Below, in pieces: positions 22,877 to 30,097 of a stretch of DNA of 33,880 bases; positions within the stretch are counted from its first letter, which is position 1, and each line of letters begins with the position of its first letter. Origin of the DNA: Kocuria dechangensis (GTDB taxonomy: Bacteria > Actinomycetota > Actinomycetes > Actinomycetales > Micrococcaceae); the NCBI RefSeq assembly GCF_014636775.1, contig NZ_BMEQ01000030.1, positions 1 through 33,880 on the forward strand. The letters run 5' to 3'. Position numbers and translations under genes: made by a program. The notes below the pieces were generated by a model. The model was not told the origin of the DNA and made no database searches. It was given only the letters and a program-made list of their open reading frames with translations.

Positions 22877-23773
22877 GTGAGCACATTCGACGACTCGTCC
22901 CCCGCACCCGAGGCCGGGCCCTTCGGCGTCGTCCGTGAGAGCGGCGACCAGGAGCGCGTGACCGTGCTCGTGGCCGCCTTCGAGGGCTGGAACGACGCCG
23001 GGGACGCCGCCACGGACGCCGTGCAGTTCCTGGCCGAGCACTACGGGGCCAAGGACGTGTTCGAGGTCACGCCGGACGACTACTACGACTACCAGTTCTC
23101 CCGGCCGGTGGTGCGCCGCTCCGCGACCGGGGAGGTCAAGATCGCCTGGCCCACGACCCGGCTGTCCACCGCGTCGGTGCCCGGCAGCAACCTGGAGCTC
23201 GTGCTGCTCCACGGCTGGGAGCCCTCCTACCGGTGGCGCTCGTTCACCGCGGAGCTGCTGGAGCAGGCGACCCTGCTCGACGTCGACTTCGTGGTGATGG
23301 TCGGGGCCCTGCTCGCCGACGTCCCGCACACCCGCCCCATCCCCGTGACCAAGACCTCGGACACGGCGGAGCTGCAGGAGGAGCTGGGGATCGAGCCCTC
23401 GCAGTACGAGGGGCCGACCGGGATCGTGGGCGTGCTCTCGCACATGGCCTCCCTCGGCGGGTTCCCCACCGTGAGCCTGTGGGCGGCGGTGCCCCACTAC
23501 GTCTCCCAGTCCCCCTCCCCCAAGGCCCAGCTGGCCCTGCTGCGGGAGCTGGAGGAGCTGCTGAACATCACCCTGCCCCTGGACACCATCGCCGAGGACG
23601 CCGAGGCGTGGGAGCGCGGGGTCAACGAGCTGGCCGCGGACGACCCCGAGATCGCCGCCTACGTCCAGCAGCTCGAGGAGGCCAAGGACACGACCGACCT
23701 GCCCGAGGCCACCGGGGACGCCATCGCCAAGGAGTTCGAGCGCTACCTGCGCCGCCGCCGCGACGAGAAGTGA
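22877..23773 (+). CDS. PAC2-family protein (proteasome-assembly-chaperone-like fold)
   Basis: A 298-residue PAC2/DUF75-family protein. Recognisable family blocks are VLVAAFEGWNDAGDAATDAV near the N-terminus, VLLHGWEPSYRWRSFTAELL, VVMVGALLADVPHTRPIPV and YEGPTGIVGVLSHMASLGGFPTVSLWAAVPHYV. The last 90 residues are helical and charged. The family is named for eukaryotic proteasome-assembly chaperones, but actinobacterial members have no established role, and no 20S genes are visible here. The GTG at 22877 fits codon use and the leaderless promoter. It converges on mshC across two hairpins. Confidence 0.92.
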   Translation: MSTFDDSSPAPEAGPFGVVRESGDQERVTVLVAAFEGWNDAGDAATDAVQFLAEHYGAKDVFEVTPDDYYDYQFSRPVVRRSATGEVKIAWPTTRLSTASVPGSNLELVLLHGWEPSYRWRSFTAELLEQATLLDVDFVVMVGALLADVPHTRPIPVTKTSDTAELQEELGIEPSQYEGPTGIVGVLSHMASLGGFPTVSLWAAVPHYVSQSPSPKAQLALLRELEELLNITLPLDTIAEDAEAWERGVNELAADDPEIAAYVQQLEEAKDTTDLPEATGDAIAKEFERYLRRRRDEK

Positions 23774-23795
23774 CCCGCGGGCCGAGCCCGCACCG

Positions 23796-23832
23796 CCGAG
23801 GGGCGGCACCCGGTGCGGGTGCCGCCCCTCGG
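23796..23832. terminator. 16-bp perfect hairpin after the PAC2 gene
   Basis: Bases 23796-23811 and 23817-23832 are exact reverse complements around a GGTGC loop, and two further outer pairs can form. It starts about 20 bp after the PAC2 stop and serves as its terminator, and perhaps also that of mshC on the other strand. Confidence 0.8.
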
Positions 23833-23844
23833 CGCACGGTCGTC

Positions 23845-23872
23845 CCGGCCGGCCCGGTGGCGGGCCGGCCGG
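23845..23872. terminator. 12-13-bp hairpin at the end of mshC
   Basis: CCGGCCGGCCCG (23845-23856) and CGGGCCGGCCGG (23861-23872) pair perfectly around GTGG, with one more outer pair. It lies 5 bp beyond the mshC stop on the minus strand and is the likely mshC terminator. Confidence 0.75.
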
Positions 23873-23877
23873 GCGGG

Positions 23878-25152
23878 TCAGAGGACGACGCCGAGGCGGG
23901 CCTCGACCAGGTCCCGGACCAGCCGGGCGTCCTCCGCGGAGGGCTCGGCGCCGGCGGTGAGGGCGGCGGCGGCCCAGTCGTCGAGGGCCGCGAGCGCGGC
24001 GGGGGCGTCGAGGTCGTCGGCCAGGGCGGTTCGCACGGCCCCGAGCACGGGGGCGGCGCTGCCCGCGGGGGCCACCGCGAGGGCGCGGCGCCAGGTGTCG
24101 AGCCGGGCGACGGCGCCGGCGAGCAGCAGGTCGGTCCAGGACCACTCGTCGGAGTAGCGGTGGGCGAGGATGGCGGTGCGGATCGCGGCGGGCTCCACCC
24201 CGTCGGTGCGCAGCCTGGAGACGAGCACCAGGTTGCCCCGGGACTTGGACATCTTCTCGCCGTCGAGGCCGACCATCCCGGTGTGCAGGAAGTGCTGGGC
24301 CATGGGCTTGCCGGTCAGCGCCCAGCAGTGCCCGGCGCCCATCTCGTGGTGCGGGAAGACGAGGTCGGAGCCGCCGCCCTGGACGGTGAACGGGGCGGGC
24401 AGGTACTGCAGGGCGATGAGCGAGCACTCGATGTGCCAGCCCGGCCGGCCGGGGCCGAGGGACGCGCCGTCCCAGGCGGGCTCCCCCGGGCGCTCCACGC
24501 GCCACAGCAGCGGGTCCAGACGGTGCCGCTTGCCCGGCCGCTCCGGGTCCCCGCCGCGCTCGGCGAACACCGAGAGCATCTGCTCCGACGTCATGTGGGA
24601 GAGCTCCCCGAGCACCCACGCGTCGTCGTCCCCGAGCGCGCCGGCGGCCTCGACGTCGAAGTACACGTCTCCCTCCGGCTCGCCGTCGTGGCCGGGCACC
24701 CGGTAGGCCAGGCCGCGCTCCACGAGCCCCTCGACGGCGGGGACGATCCAGTCCACGGCCTCGGTCGCGCCCACGTAGTGCTGGGGCGGGAGGACGTTGA
24801 GGGCGGTCATGTCCGTGCGGAAGAGCTCGGTCTGCTCCGCGGCGAGGTCGCGCCAGTCCACGCCGGTCGCGTCGGCGCGCTCCAGCAGGGGGTCGTCGAC
24901 GTCGGTGACGTTCTGGACGTAGTCGACGGGCGTCCCGGCGTCGAGCCAGGCGCGGTGCAGGAGGTCGAAGGCCACGTAGGTCGCGGCGTGGCCCATGTGG
25001 GTCGCGTCGTAGGGGGTGATGCCGCAGACATAGAGGCTGGCGCGCTCCTGGCGGGGCAGCTCGACGCGGCGCCGCAGCCGGGTGTCCTGCACGACCGGCA
25101 GGGGGGCCTCGCCGGGGAGGTCGGGGACGGGTCGGGCGGACCAGGCTTTCAT
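23878..25152 (-). CDS. mshC: cysteine:1D-myo-inositol 2-amino-2-deoxy-alpha-D-glucopyranoside ligase MshC
   Basis: A 424-residue class I cysteinyl-tRNA synthetase-like enzyme that joins cysteine to GlcN-inositol in mycothiol synthesis. Motifs are [19 protein letters not shown] (zinc ligand Cys43 and the HIGH-like THMGHA), [42 protein letters not shown] and the KMSKS loop ([10 protein letters not shown]). The absence of the long tRNA-binding C-terminal domain, the short length and the [11 protein letters not shown] start match MshC rather than CysS. The ATG at 25152 has GAGG six bases upstream; a GTG two codons earlier is possible. A -10-like TAGGTT lies at 25203-25208. A mycothiol enzyme confirms an actinobacterial host. 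Confidence 0.94.
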   Translation of the reverse strand: MKAWSARPVPDLPGEAPLPVVQDTRLRRRVELPRQERASLYVCGITPYDATHMGHAATYVAFDLLHRAWLDAGTPVDYVQNVTDVDDPLLERADATGVDWRDLAAEQTELFRTDMTALNVLPPQHYVGATEAVDWIVPAVEGLVERGLAYRVPGHDGEPEGDVYFDVEAAGALGDDDAWVLGELSHMTSEQMLSVFAERGGDPERPGKRHRLDPLLWRVERPGEPAWDGASLGPGRPGWHIECSLIALQYLPAPFTVQGGGSDLVFPHHEMGAGHCWALTGKPMAQHFLHTGMVGLDGEKMSKSRGNLVLVSRLRTDGVEPAAIRTAILAHRYSDEWSWTDLLLAGAVARLDTWRRALAVAPAGSAAPVLGAVRTALADDLDAPAALAALDDWAAAALTAGAEPSAEDARLVRDLVEARLGVVL

Positions 25153-25208
25153 GCTCACCTCAGGGAGAGTTCGGGGACGGGGTGGGGCGCGGGGCCCCCC
25201 TTAACCTA

Positions 25209-25242
25209 CCGGTCGGCCCCGGGAGGTTCCGGGGCCGACCGG
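25209..25242. terminator. 14-bp perfect hairpin after uppP
   Basis: CCGGTCGGCCCCGG (25209-25222) and CCGGGGCCGACCGG (25229-25242) pair perfectly around a six-base loop. It lies 22 bp beyond the uppP stop on the minus strand, so it is the likely uppP terminator. The -10-like TAGGTT of mshC follows it immediately. Confidence 0.8.
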
Positions 25243-25263
25243 TCGCGGGGGCGCGGAGCGGCG

Positions 25264-26094
25264 TCAGGCGCTGATGAGGCCCAGGGCCAGGAGGACGAAG
25301 ATGGCCAGGCCCAGGGCGATGCGGTACCAGACGAACAGCGTGTAGCTTCGGTTGGAGATGTAGTGCATGAACCAGCCGATGATCACGTAGGCGACCACGA
25401 AGGCGATGCCGGTGGCCATGGCGGTCTCGGCCATGCCGTAGGGCCCGGACTGGGGCTCCCCCACCGTCTTGGCCAGCTTGTAGAGCCCCGAGGCGAACAC
25501 CGCGGGGATGGCCAGCAGGAAGGCGTAGCGGGCGGCGGCCTCGCGGGTGTAGCCCATGAACAGGCCGGCGGTGATCGTGCCGCCGGAGCGGGACACGCCG
25601 GGGATCAGGGCGAGGGCCTGGGCGAGCCCGTAGTAGACGCCGTGCTTGACCGTGAGGTCGTCGAGGTGGCGCTGCTGGCGGCCGACGCGGTCGGCCACGG
25701 CCAGGATCACGCCGAAGACCACGAGCATGGTGCCGGTGATCCACAGGGAGCGGAACTGGGTGTCGATGTAGTCCTCGAGCAGCAGCCCGAGCACCCCGAT
25801 GGGGAGGGAGCCCAGGATGATGAGCCAGCCCATCCGGGCGTCGGGGTCCGAGCGCGGGACCTTCCCGGCCAGGGACAGCGCCCACTGCCTGATGATCTGG
25901 ACGATGTCCCGCCAGAAGTAGATGATCACGGCGGTCTCGGTGCCGAGCTGGGTGATGGCCGTGAACGCGGCCCCGGGGTCGGCGCCCCCGGGCAGGAACT
26001 CGCCCACGATGCGCAGGTGCGCCGAGGAGGACACCGGGAGGAACTCGGTCAGGCCCTGGACCAGGCCCAGAATGATTGCTTCGATCCAATTCAC
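25264..26094 (-). CDS. uppP: undecaprenyl-diphosphatase UppP (BacA family)
   Basis: A 276-residue polytopic membrane phosphatase that recycles undecaprenyl diphosphate to the monophosphate carrier for cell-wall synthesis; overexpression in other bacteria gives bacitracin resistance. The two catalytic signatures are visible: [17 protein letters not shown] near the N-terminus and [19 protein letters not shown] after the middle. About eight hydrophobic segments span the rest. The GTG at 26094 starts [13 protein letters not shown] as in homologues. It lacks a ribosome site; TAGGGT ends six bases before it, which suggests a leaderless transcript. Confidence 0.96.
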   Translation of the reverse strand: MNWIEAIILGLVQGLTEFLPVSSSAHLRIVGEFLPGGADPGAAFTAITQLGTETAVIIYFWRDIVQIIRQWALSLAGKVPRSDPDARMGWLIILGSLPIGVLGLLLEDYIDTQFRSLWITGTMLVVFGVILAVADRVGRQQRHLDDLTVKHGVYYGLAQALALIPGVSRSGGTITAGLFMGYTREAAARYAFLLAIPAVFASGLYKLAKTVGEPQSGPYGMAETAMATGIAFVVAYVIIGWFMHYISNRSYTLFVWYRIALGLAIFVLLALGLISA

Positions 26095-26100
26095 CCAGCC

Positions 26101-26106
26101 ACCCTA
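26101..26106 (-). promoter_or_regulatory. -10-like TAGGGT before uppP (leaderless start)
   Basis: TAGGGT on the minus strand, then GGCTGG, then the GTG start. The hexamer and spacing are the same as at the PAC2 gene (22865-22877). No good -35 is seen. Confidence 0.4.
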
Positions 26107-26134
26107 CGGCACCGCCGCGGGTGGTCCCGTCCCG

Positions 26135-26190
26135 CCCAGCACACCGCACGAGCGGCCCGCCGGGGCGGGCCGCTCGTGCGGTGTGCTGGG
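26135..26190. terminator. 27-bp perfect inverted repeat between the acidic-protein gene and uppP
   Basis: Bases 26135-26161 and 26164-26190 are exact reverse complements with only two bases between them, so about 26 pairs with a tetraloop would form. It begins 10 bp after the stop of the acidic-protein gene on the minus strand and lies just upstream of the uppP promoter. It would terminate the first gene and insulate the second. It is the longest perfect hairpin of the window. Confidence 0.8.
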
Positions 26191-26200
26191 GACCGGTGCG

Positions 26201-26599
26201 TCAGCGGGTGCGGCGGGCGCTGTCCGCGTCGCGGTCGGAGGCCTTCGCGGCGTCCGAGTCCTCGTCGAGGTCGTCGTAGTCCTCCTCGTCGACGAGGTCC
26301 TCGTCGAGCATCTCGTTGTCCTCGAGGAGCTCCTCGTCGTCCTCCTCCTCCTCGTCCTCGTCGTCGGAGTCGTCGTCCTCGTCGAGGTCGTCGTCCTCCT
26401 CGGCGAAGACGGTCAGGGGGGTCACCTCGTCGTAGGCGTCGTAGAGCGCCTCCTCGTAGGCGTCGAACGCGTCGGCGATGGCGAGATAGGCGCCGTCCAC
26501 GGCGGGGTCGTCCTCCCCGCGGCGATTCGAAGCCGCGGCGAGGTGTTCTTCGAGGGCACTCACGAGGGCCTGCAACGCAGCACGAGGATCATTGCTCAT
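26201..26599 (-). CDS. small acidic protein of unknown function
   Basis: A 132-residue protein. Residues 1-65 look like a small helical domain (ALQALVSALEEHLAAASN, then VDGAYLAIADAFDAYEEALYDAYDEVTP). Residues about 72-118 are almost entirely Asp and Glu with some Leu, followed by a short charged tail ending RRTR. I do not recognise the family. Strongly acidic tails of this kind are found in nucleic-acid mimics, histone-like-protein binders and metal buffers, but no role can be assigned. I chose the ATG at 26599 because TAACGT ends seven bases before it, no ribosome site is present and the upstream codons look non-coding. It is divergent from the DUF5703-like gene with only 40 bp between. Confidence 0.75.
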   Translation of the reverse strand: MSNDPRAALQALVSALEEHLAAASNRRGEDDPAVDGAYLAIADAFDAYEEALYDAYDEVTPLTVFAEEDDDLDEDDDSDDEDEEEEDDEELLEDNEMLDEDLVDEEDYDDLDEDSDAAKASDRDADSARRTR

Positions 26600-26639
26600 G
26601 GAGTAGACGTTATCGCTTATCCGTGCAGAATGGGGACCG
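26600..26639. promoter_or_regulatory. 40-bp divergent promoter region
   Basis: This is the whole gap between two divergent start codons. On the minus strand TAACGT (complement of 26607-26612) lies seven bases before the ATG of the acidic-protein gene. On the plus strand TAGACG (26604-26609) and CAGAAT (26626-26631), 16 bases apart, resemble -35 and -10 elements, with GGGGA as a possible ribosome site. The two promoters overlap, so the genes may compete for polymerase. Confidence 0.45.
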
Positions 26640-26873
26640 ATGAGAGAACAACTTGGGGCCGGCACAGCGACCGTCACGAGGGACTCGGACCAGGGCTACG
26701 AGTACCTGCTGCTGACCGTCGCGCCGCACGAGAAGATCAGCGACGCGCGCGCGCGGCTCGCGGAGCACGCCGAGTACGGCAAGTGGGAGCTCACCCGCTC
26801 CGTGCTCCTCTACGGCGGCACGCGCAAGTACTGGCTGCGCCGCCGCGTGATGCGGGTCGAGCGCACCATCTGA
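26640..26873 (+). CDS. small DUF5703-like protein
   Basis: A 77-residue protein whose C-terminal half (ARLAEHAEYGKWELTRSVLLYGG, then TRKYWLRRRVMRVERTI) resembles the actinobacterial DUF5703 family, which has the pattern HAEYGxWEL and ends in Arg-rich strands. The resemblance is from memory and the function of the family is unknown. The strongly basic C-terminus suggests nucleic-acid contact, and its divergent neighbour is strongly acidic. ATG at 26640. The stop codon is part of a hairpin shared with the convergent acyl-CoA dehydrogenase gene. Confidence 0.85.
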   Translation: MREQLGAGTATVTRDSDQGYEYLLLTVAPHEKISDARARLAEHAEYGKWELTRSVLLYGGTRKYWLRRRVMRVERTI

Positions 26874-26895
26874 CCCGGCGGGCGCGCCGGGTCAG
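26870..26895. terminator. hairpin containing both convergent stop codons
   Basis: CTGACCCGGC (26870-26879) and GCCGGGTCAG (26886-26895) pair perfectly around GGGCGC. The TGA of the DUF5703-like gene (26871-26873) and the TGA of the acyl-CoA dehydrogenase gene on the other strand (26892-26894) pair with each other in the stem, so the terminator overlaps the last codons of both genes. Confidence 0.65.
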
Positions 26896-28139
26896 CCGCC
26901 GACCGGCCCGAGGAGGGCCTTGGCGACCGCCGCGTGGACGGACTCGCTGTCCGAGGGGTGGTAGATCCCGGCGAGGACGTCCCGGTAGAGCCGCTCGAGC
27001 TCCCGGCCGCGGGAGTACTGGGCGCCCCCGGAGGCGCGCATCGCCAGGTCGACCACCCGGCGGGCCGTCCCGGTCGCGCGGTGCTTGACCCCGGAGAAAT
27101 GCAGGAACCACCGGGGCCCGTGGTCCGGGGCGTCCGCGGAGCCCAGGGCGTCGACGTCCGCGGTGAGCTGCCGTAGCTGCAGCTCCACCCCGTCGCGGAG
27201 GATCGCCGCCTCGGCGATCTGCCACCGGATGTCGGCGTCGTCGGAGTACGGGCCGTTCCCGGCCCGCGAGCGCCGGGTGCGGGCGGTCTCGGCGGCGAGC
27301 TCCACGGCGCGGTCGGCGATGCCGGTGTAGACGGCGGCGAGGAGCAGCTCGAAGCACCCGAAGATGCCCCAGACCACCGGGTCGGGGTTGGGTCCGGCGG
27401 GGGTGCGGGTGAGCACCCGGTCGGCGGGCAGGCGCACGGCGGAGAGGACCGTGGTGCGGGACTGGGAGGCGCGCATGCCCATGGTGTCCCAGTCGTCGAG
27501 GACCTCGATGCCCGGCTCGTCCCGGTGGACGAACCCGAAGACGAGGGGGGCCTCCGGGTCGGTGTCGTCGCGGGCGTGGACGATCAGGCGGGTCCACACC
27601 GGGGAGAGGGACGTGAAGATCTTGGTGCCGGTGACCCGGTAGCCGTCGGGGTCCGGGGCGGCGACGGTCTGCGCGTCGAAGAGCACGGCGTCGTTGCCGG
27701 CCTCGGAGATGCCGAAGGCGAAGATCTCCCCGGCCGCGGCGGCCTCGAAGATGCCGCCGGCGCGGGCGTCGCCGCGCAGCCGCAGGGTGTGCCCGACGCC
27801 CACGAGCACGTGGTGCATGTTGATGCCCAGCGCCGTGGCGGGGGCCGCGGCGGCCAGGCGGCGCTGCGCGGCGGCGGCCTGCTGGAGGCCGAAGCCGAGG
27901 CCGCCGTGCTCCCGGGGCACCAGCATCAGCGGGTAGCCGATCCGGACGAGGTCGGCGAAGTCCTCGTCGAAGAAGCGGTTCTCCCGGTCGTAGCCCGCGG
28001 CGCGCTCGCGGAAGGCCGCGAGGAGCTCGTCGGGCAGCAGCTCCTCGGGGGTGGCCGGGCGAGCGCCCGCGGCCGCGCTCGGGGGCGTGCGCGGGTCCGT
28101 GCCCGGGGGCGGGGCCGGGGCGGGGTCCACGGGGGTCAT
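26892..28139 (-). CDS. acyl-CoA dehydrogenase family protein
   Basis: A 415-residue flavoprotein of the acyl-CoA dehydrogenase superfamily. After a Pro-rich N-terminal tail of about 30 residues, the helical domain carries GYPLMLVPREHGGLGFGLQQ. The middle domain has FAFGISEAGNDAVLFD and GYRVTGTKIFTSLSPVWTRL, where FAD and substrate bind, then DDWDTMGMRASQSRTTV. The C-terminal helical domain ends with MRASGGAQYSRGRELERLYRDVLAGIYHPSDSES. The catalytic glutamate of classical enzymes is not clearly present in its usual place, so it may belong to a monooxygenase or atypical dehydrogenase branch. ATG at 28139 with CAGGAG upstream. It begins 28 bp after the M20 peptidase stop, probably in the same transcript. 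Confidence 0.88.
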   Translation of the reverse strand: MTPVDPAPAPPPGTDPRTPPSAAAGARPATPEELLPDELLAAFRERAAGYDRENRFFDEDFADLVRIGYPLMLVPREHGGLGFGLQQAAAAQRRLAAAAPATALGINMHHVLVGVGHTLRLRGDARAGGIFEAAAAGEIFAFGISEAGNDAVLFDAQTVAAPDPDGYRVTGTKIFTSLSPVWTRLIVHARDDTDPEAPLVFGFVHRDEPGIEVLDDWDTMGMRASQSRTTVLSAVRLPADRVLTRTPAGPNPDPVVWGIFGCFELLLAAVYTGIADRAVELAAETARTRRSRAGNGPYSDDADIRWQIAEAAILRDGVELQLRQLTADVDALGSADAPDHGPRWFLHFSGVKHRATGTARRVVDLAMRASGGAQYSRGRELERLYRDVLAGIYHPSDSESVHAAVAKALLGPVGG

Positions 28140-28167
28140 CTCGCTCCTGCGGGGTCGGGGCCGGGGC

Positions 28168-29505
28168 TCAGTAGTTCGCCAGGAGCCGGTGGAGGACCTT
28201 GGAGCCGAAGTCCAGGGACTCCACGGGCACCCGCTCGTCGACCCCGTGGAACATGGCCGGGAAGTCGAGCTCGTCGGGCAGGCGGAGGGGCACGAAGCCG
28301 TAGCCGGTGATCCCCAGGGGGTCCAGGGACTTGTTGTCGGTCCCGCCGGAGAGCATGTACGGCAGGACGACGGCGTCGGGGTCCTCCGCGTGCAGGGCGT
28401 CCACCATGGCGTCGACCACGGTCCCCGAGAAGGGGACCTCCAGGGCGATGTCGTCGGACTCGAACTCGAAGTTGATGCCGTCCCCGGCCAGCTCGGCGAG
28501 CTTGGCCAGCACGACCTCGCGCTGCTCCGGGAGGTAGCGCACGTCCAGCCCGGCCTCGGCGGAGCCCGGGACCACGTTGACCTTGTACCCGGCCTCGAGC
28601 ATCGTCGGGTTCGCCGTGGTCTGCAGCGTCGCGCCGACGAAGCGGGCCACGGAGCCGAGCTCGGTCAGCAGCCGCTGCGGGTTCTGCGGGTCGAACTCCA
28701 CGCCCGTGAGCTCGGTGACCGACTCCAGGAACGCCCGCGTGGTCTTGGTCAGCTCCACCGGCCACTGGTGCTCGCCGATGTTGGCCAGGGCCCGGGACAG
28801 CCGGGTGACCGGGTTGTCGTCGTTGATCTGGGAGCCGTGCCCGGCCGTGCCGTGGGCGTGCAGCCGCAGCCACATCAGGCCCTTCTCGGCGGTCTGCAGC
28901 AGGTAGGCCCGGCGGCCGCCGATGGTCGCCGAGTACCCGCCCACCTCGCTGATCGCGTCCGTGACCCCCTCGAAGAGCCCGCGGTGGTGCTCGGCGATCC
29001 ACCGGGAGCCGTACTTCATCCCGGCCTCCTCGTCGGCGAAGAAGCCGAACACGATGTCCCGCTTCGGGCGGGCCCCGGTGCGGGCCATGTGGCGCAGCAC
29101 CGAGAGCATCATGGCGTCCATGTCCTTCATGTCCACGGCGCCGCGGCCCCAGATCATGCCGTCCCGGAGCTCCGCCCCGAAGGGGTCCACCGACCAGTCG
29201 GCGGCGATCGCGGGCACGACGTCGAGGTGCCCGTGCACGAGCAGCGCGTCGGCGGCGGGGTCGGTGCCCTCGAGGCGGGTGAACACGTTGGCGCGCCCGG
29301 GGGCGGACTCGAGCAGCGTCGGGCTCAGCCCCACCTCCTCGATGAGGCCGGCGACGTACTCGGCGGCGCGGCGCTCCCCCTTGGCGTCACCGCTGCCGTA
29401 GTTGGAGGTGTCAATGCGGATGAGGTTGCGGCAGATCTCGACGGTCTCGCCCTCCGGCGTGGAGACGGGCGCCGGTGCGGCGGGGCTGCTCTGGGGATCG
29501 GTCAT
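28168..29505 (-). CDS. M20-family zinc metallopeptidase
   Basis: A 445-residue M20/M25/M40 di-zinc peptidase of the acetylornithine deacetylase / carboxypeptidase type. Metal ligands are visible in LLVHGHLDVVPA (His and Asp), WGRGAVDMKDMDA, FGFFADEEAG (catalytic Glu with the ligand Glu) and the C-terminal His of AMFHGVDERVPVE. The dimerisation domain lies between about residues 205 and 320 (HAHGTAGHGSQ onwards). It likely removes C-terminal residues or hydrolyses dipeptides or N-acyl amino acids in the cytoplasm; the substrate is unknown. The ATG at 29505 has AGGAAGGA upstream. Confidence 0.93.
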   Translation of the reverse strand: MTDPQSSPAAPAPVSTPEGETVEICRNLIRIDTSNYGSGDAKGERRAAEYVAGLIEEVGLSPTLLESAPGRANVFTRLEGTDPAADALLVHGHLDVVPAIAADWSVDPFGAELRDGMIWGRGAVDMKDMDAMMLSVLRHMARTGARPKRDIVFGFFADEEAGMKYGSRWIAEHHRGLFEGVTDAISEVGGYSATIGGRRAYLLQTAEKGLMWLRLHAHGTAGHGSQINDDNPVTRLSRALANIGEHQWPVELTKTTRAFLESVTELTGVEFDPQNPQRLLTELGSVARFVGATLQTTANPTMLEAGYKVNVVPGSAEAGLDVRYLPEQREVVLAKLAELAGDGINFEFESDDIALEVPFSGTVVDAMVDALHAEDPDAVVLPYMLSGGTDNKSLDPLGITGYGFVPLRLPDELDFPAMFHGVDERVPVESLDFGSKVLHRLLANY

Positions 29506-29653
29506 GACGGGTCCTTCCTGGGGCCTCGGACGGTGCGGGACGTGCGGATCGGAGGAGCGGAGGGCGCGGCGCCGGCCTCACCGGCCGGGCGCCGGGACGG
29601 GAGCGCGGGGCGGGGCCACGGGCCTGACTCACGGGCGGACTCACGGGCCGGGG

Positions 29654-30097
29654 TCACGGGTCGAGGGGCTCGCCGCCGGGGTAGCCCAGCAGCACGAGCC
29701 GGCCGGACTCCTCGACCACGACCGCCCGCTCGCCGCGGCCGGGGTCGTCCGCGGGGGCGACCACCACCTCCCAGCCCTGCTCCATCCGGACCGGATCCCC
29801 CTGGACCTCGAGGCCGTCCCAGCCGGAGACGTCCTCGTGCCGGCGTTCCAGGTAGAGGGCGCAGTAGCGGGAGTTGCCGTCCGTGGTGCGGTGGACGTAG
29901 TCGTGGGACAGCAGCCCGCAGGCGCCCTCCCAGTCGCGCTCGGCCATCGCGTCGGCGAACGCCTCGACGACGCCCTCGGGCGTCTCCAGGTCCGGGCCGC
30001 AGCCCACGAGGCCGACGGCGGCCGCGCCGGTGAGGCACAGGACGGCGGCTCGGCGCAGGAGCGCGGGGCGGGCGGTGGGTGCGGTGGGGACGGGCAT
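29654..30097 (-). CDS. small lipoprotein of unknown function
   Basis: A 147-residue predicted lipoprotein. The basic N-terminus (RPALLRRAAVL) and hydrophobic core lead to a lipobox LVGC with Cys33. The mature part is about 115 residues and begins with a helix (TPEGVVEAFADAMAERDWEGACGLLS) that resembles the start of a DUF4878/NTF2-like fold, followed by strands that fit an NTF2-like cone. Two other cysteines (CGLLS and YCALYL) may pair outside the cell. ATG at 30097 with AGGAG upstream. A -10-like TAGTCT is seen at 30126-30131. Function unknown. Confidence 0.85.
   Translation of the reverse strand: MPVPTAPTARPALLRRAAVLCLTGAAAVGLVGCGPDLETPEGVVEAFADAMAERDWEGACGLLSHDYVHRTTDGNSRYCALYLERRHEDVSGWDGLEVQGDPVRMEQGWEVVVAPADDPGRGERAVVVEESGRLVLLGYPGGEPLDP

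Noticed and set aside
23878-25152. Annotation as cysteinyl-tRNA synthetase
   Set aside because: The length, missing C-terminal tRNA-binding region and the [11 protein letters not shown] start fit MshC, which shares the catalytic fold.
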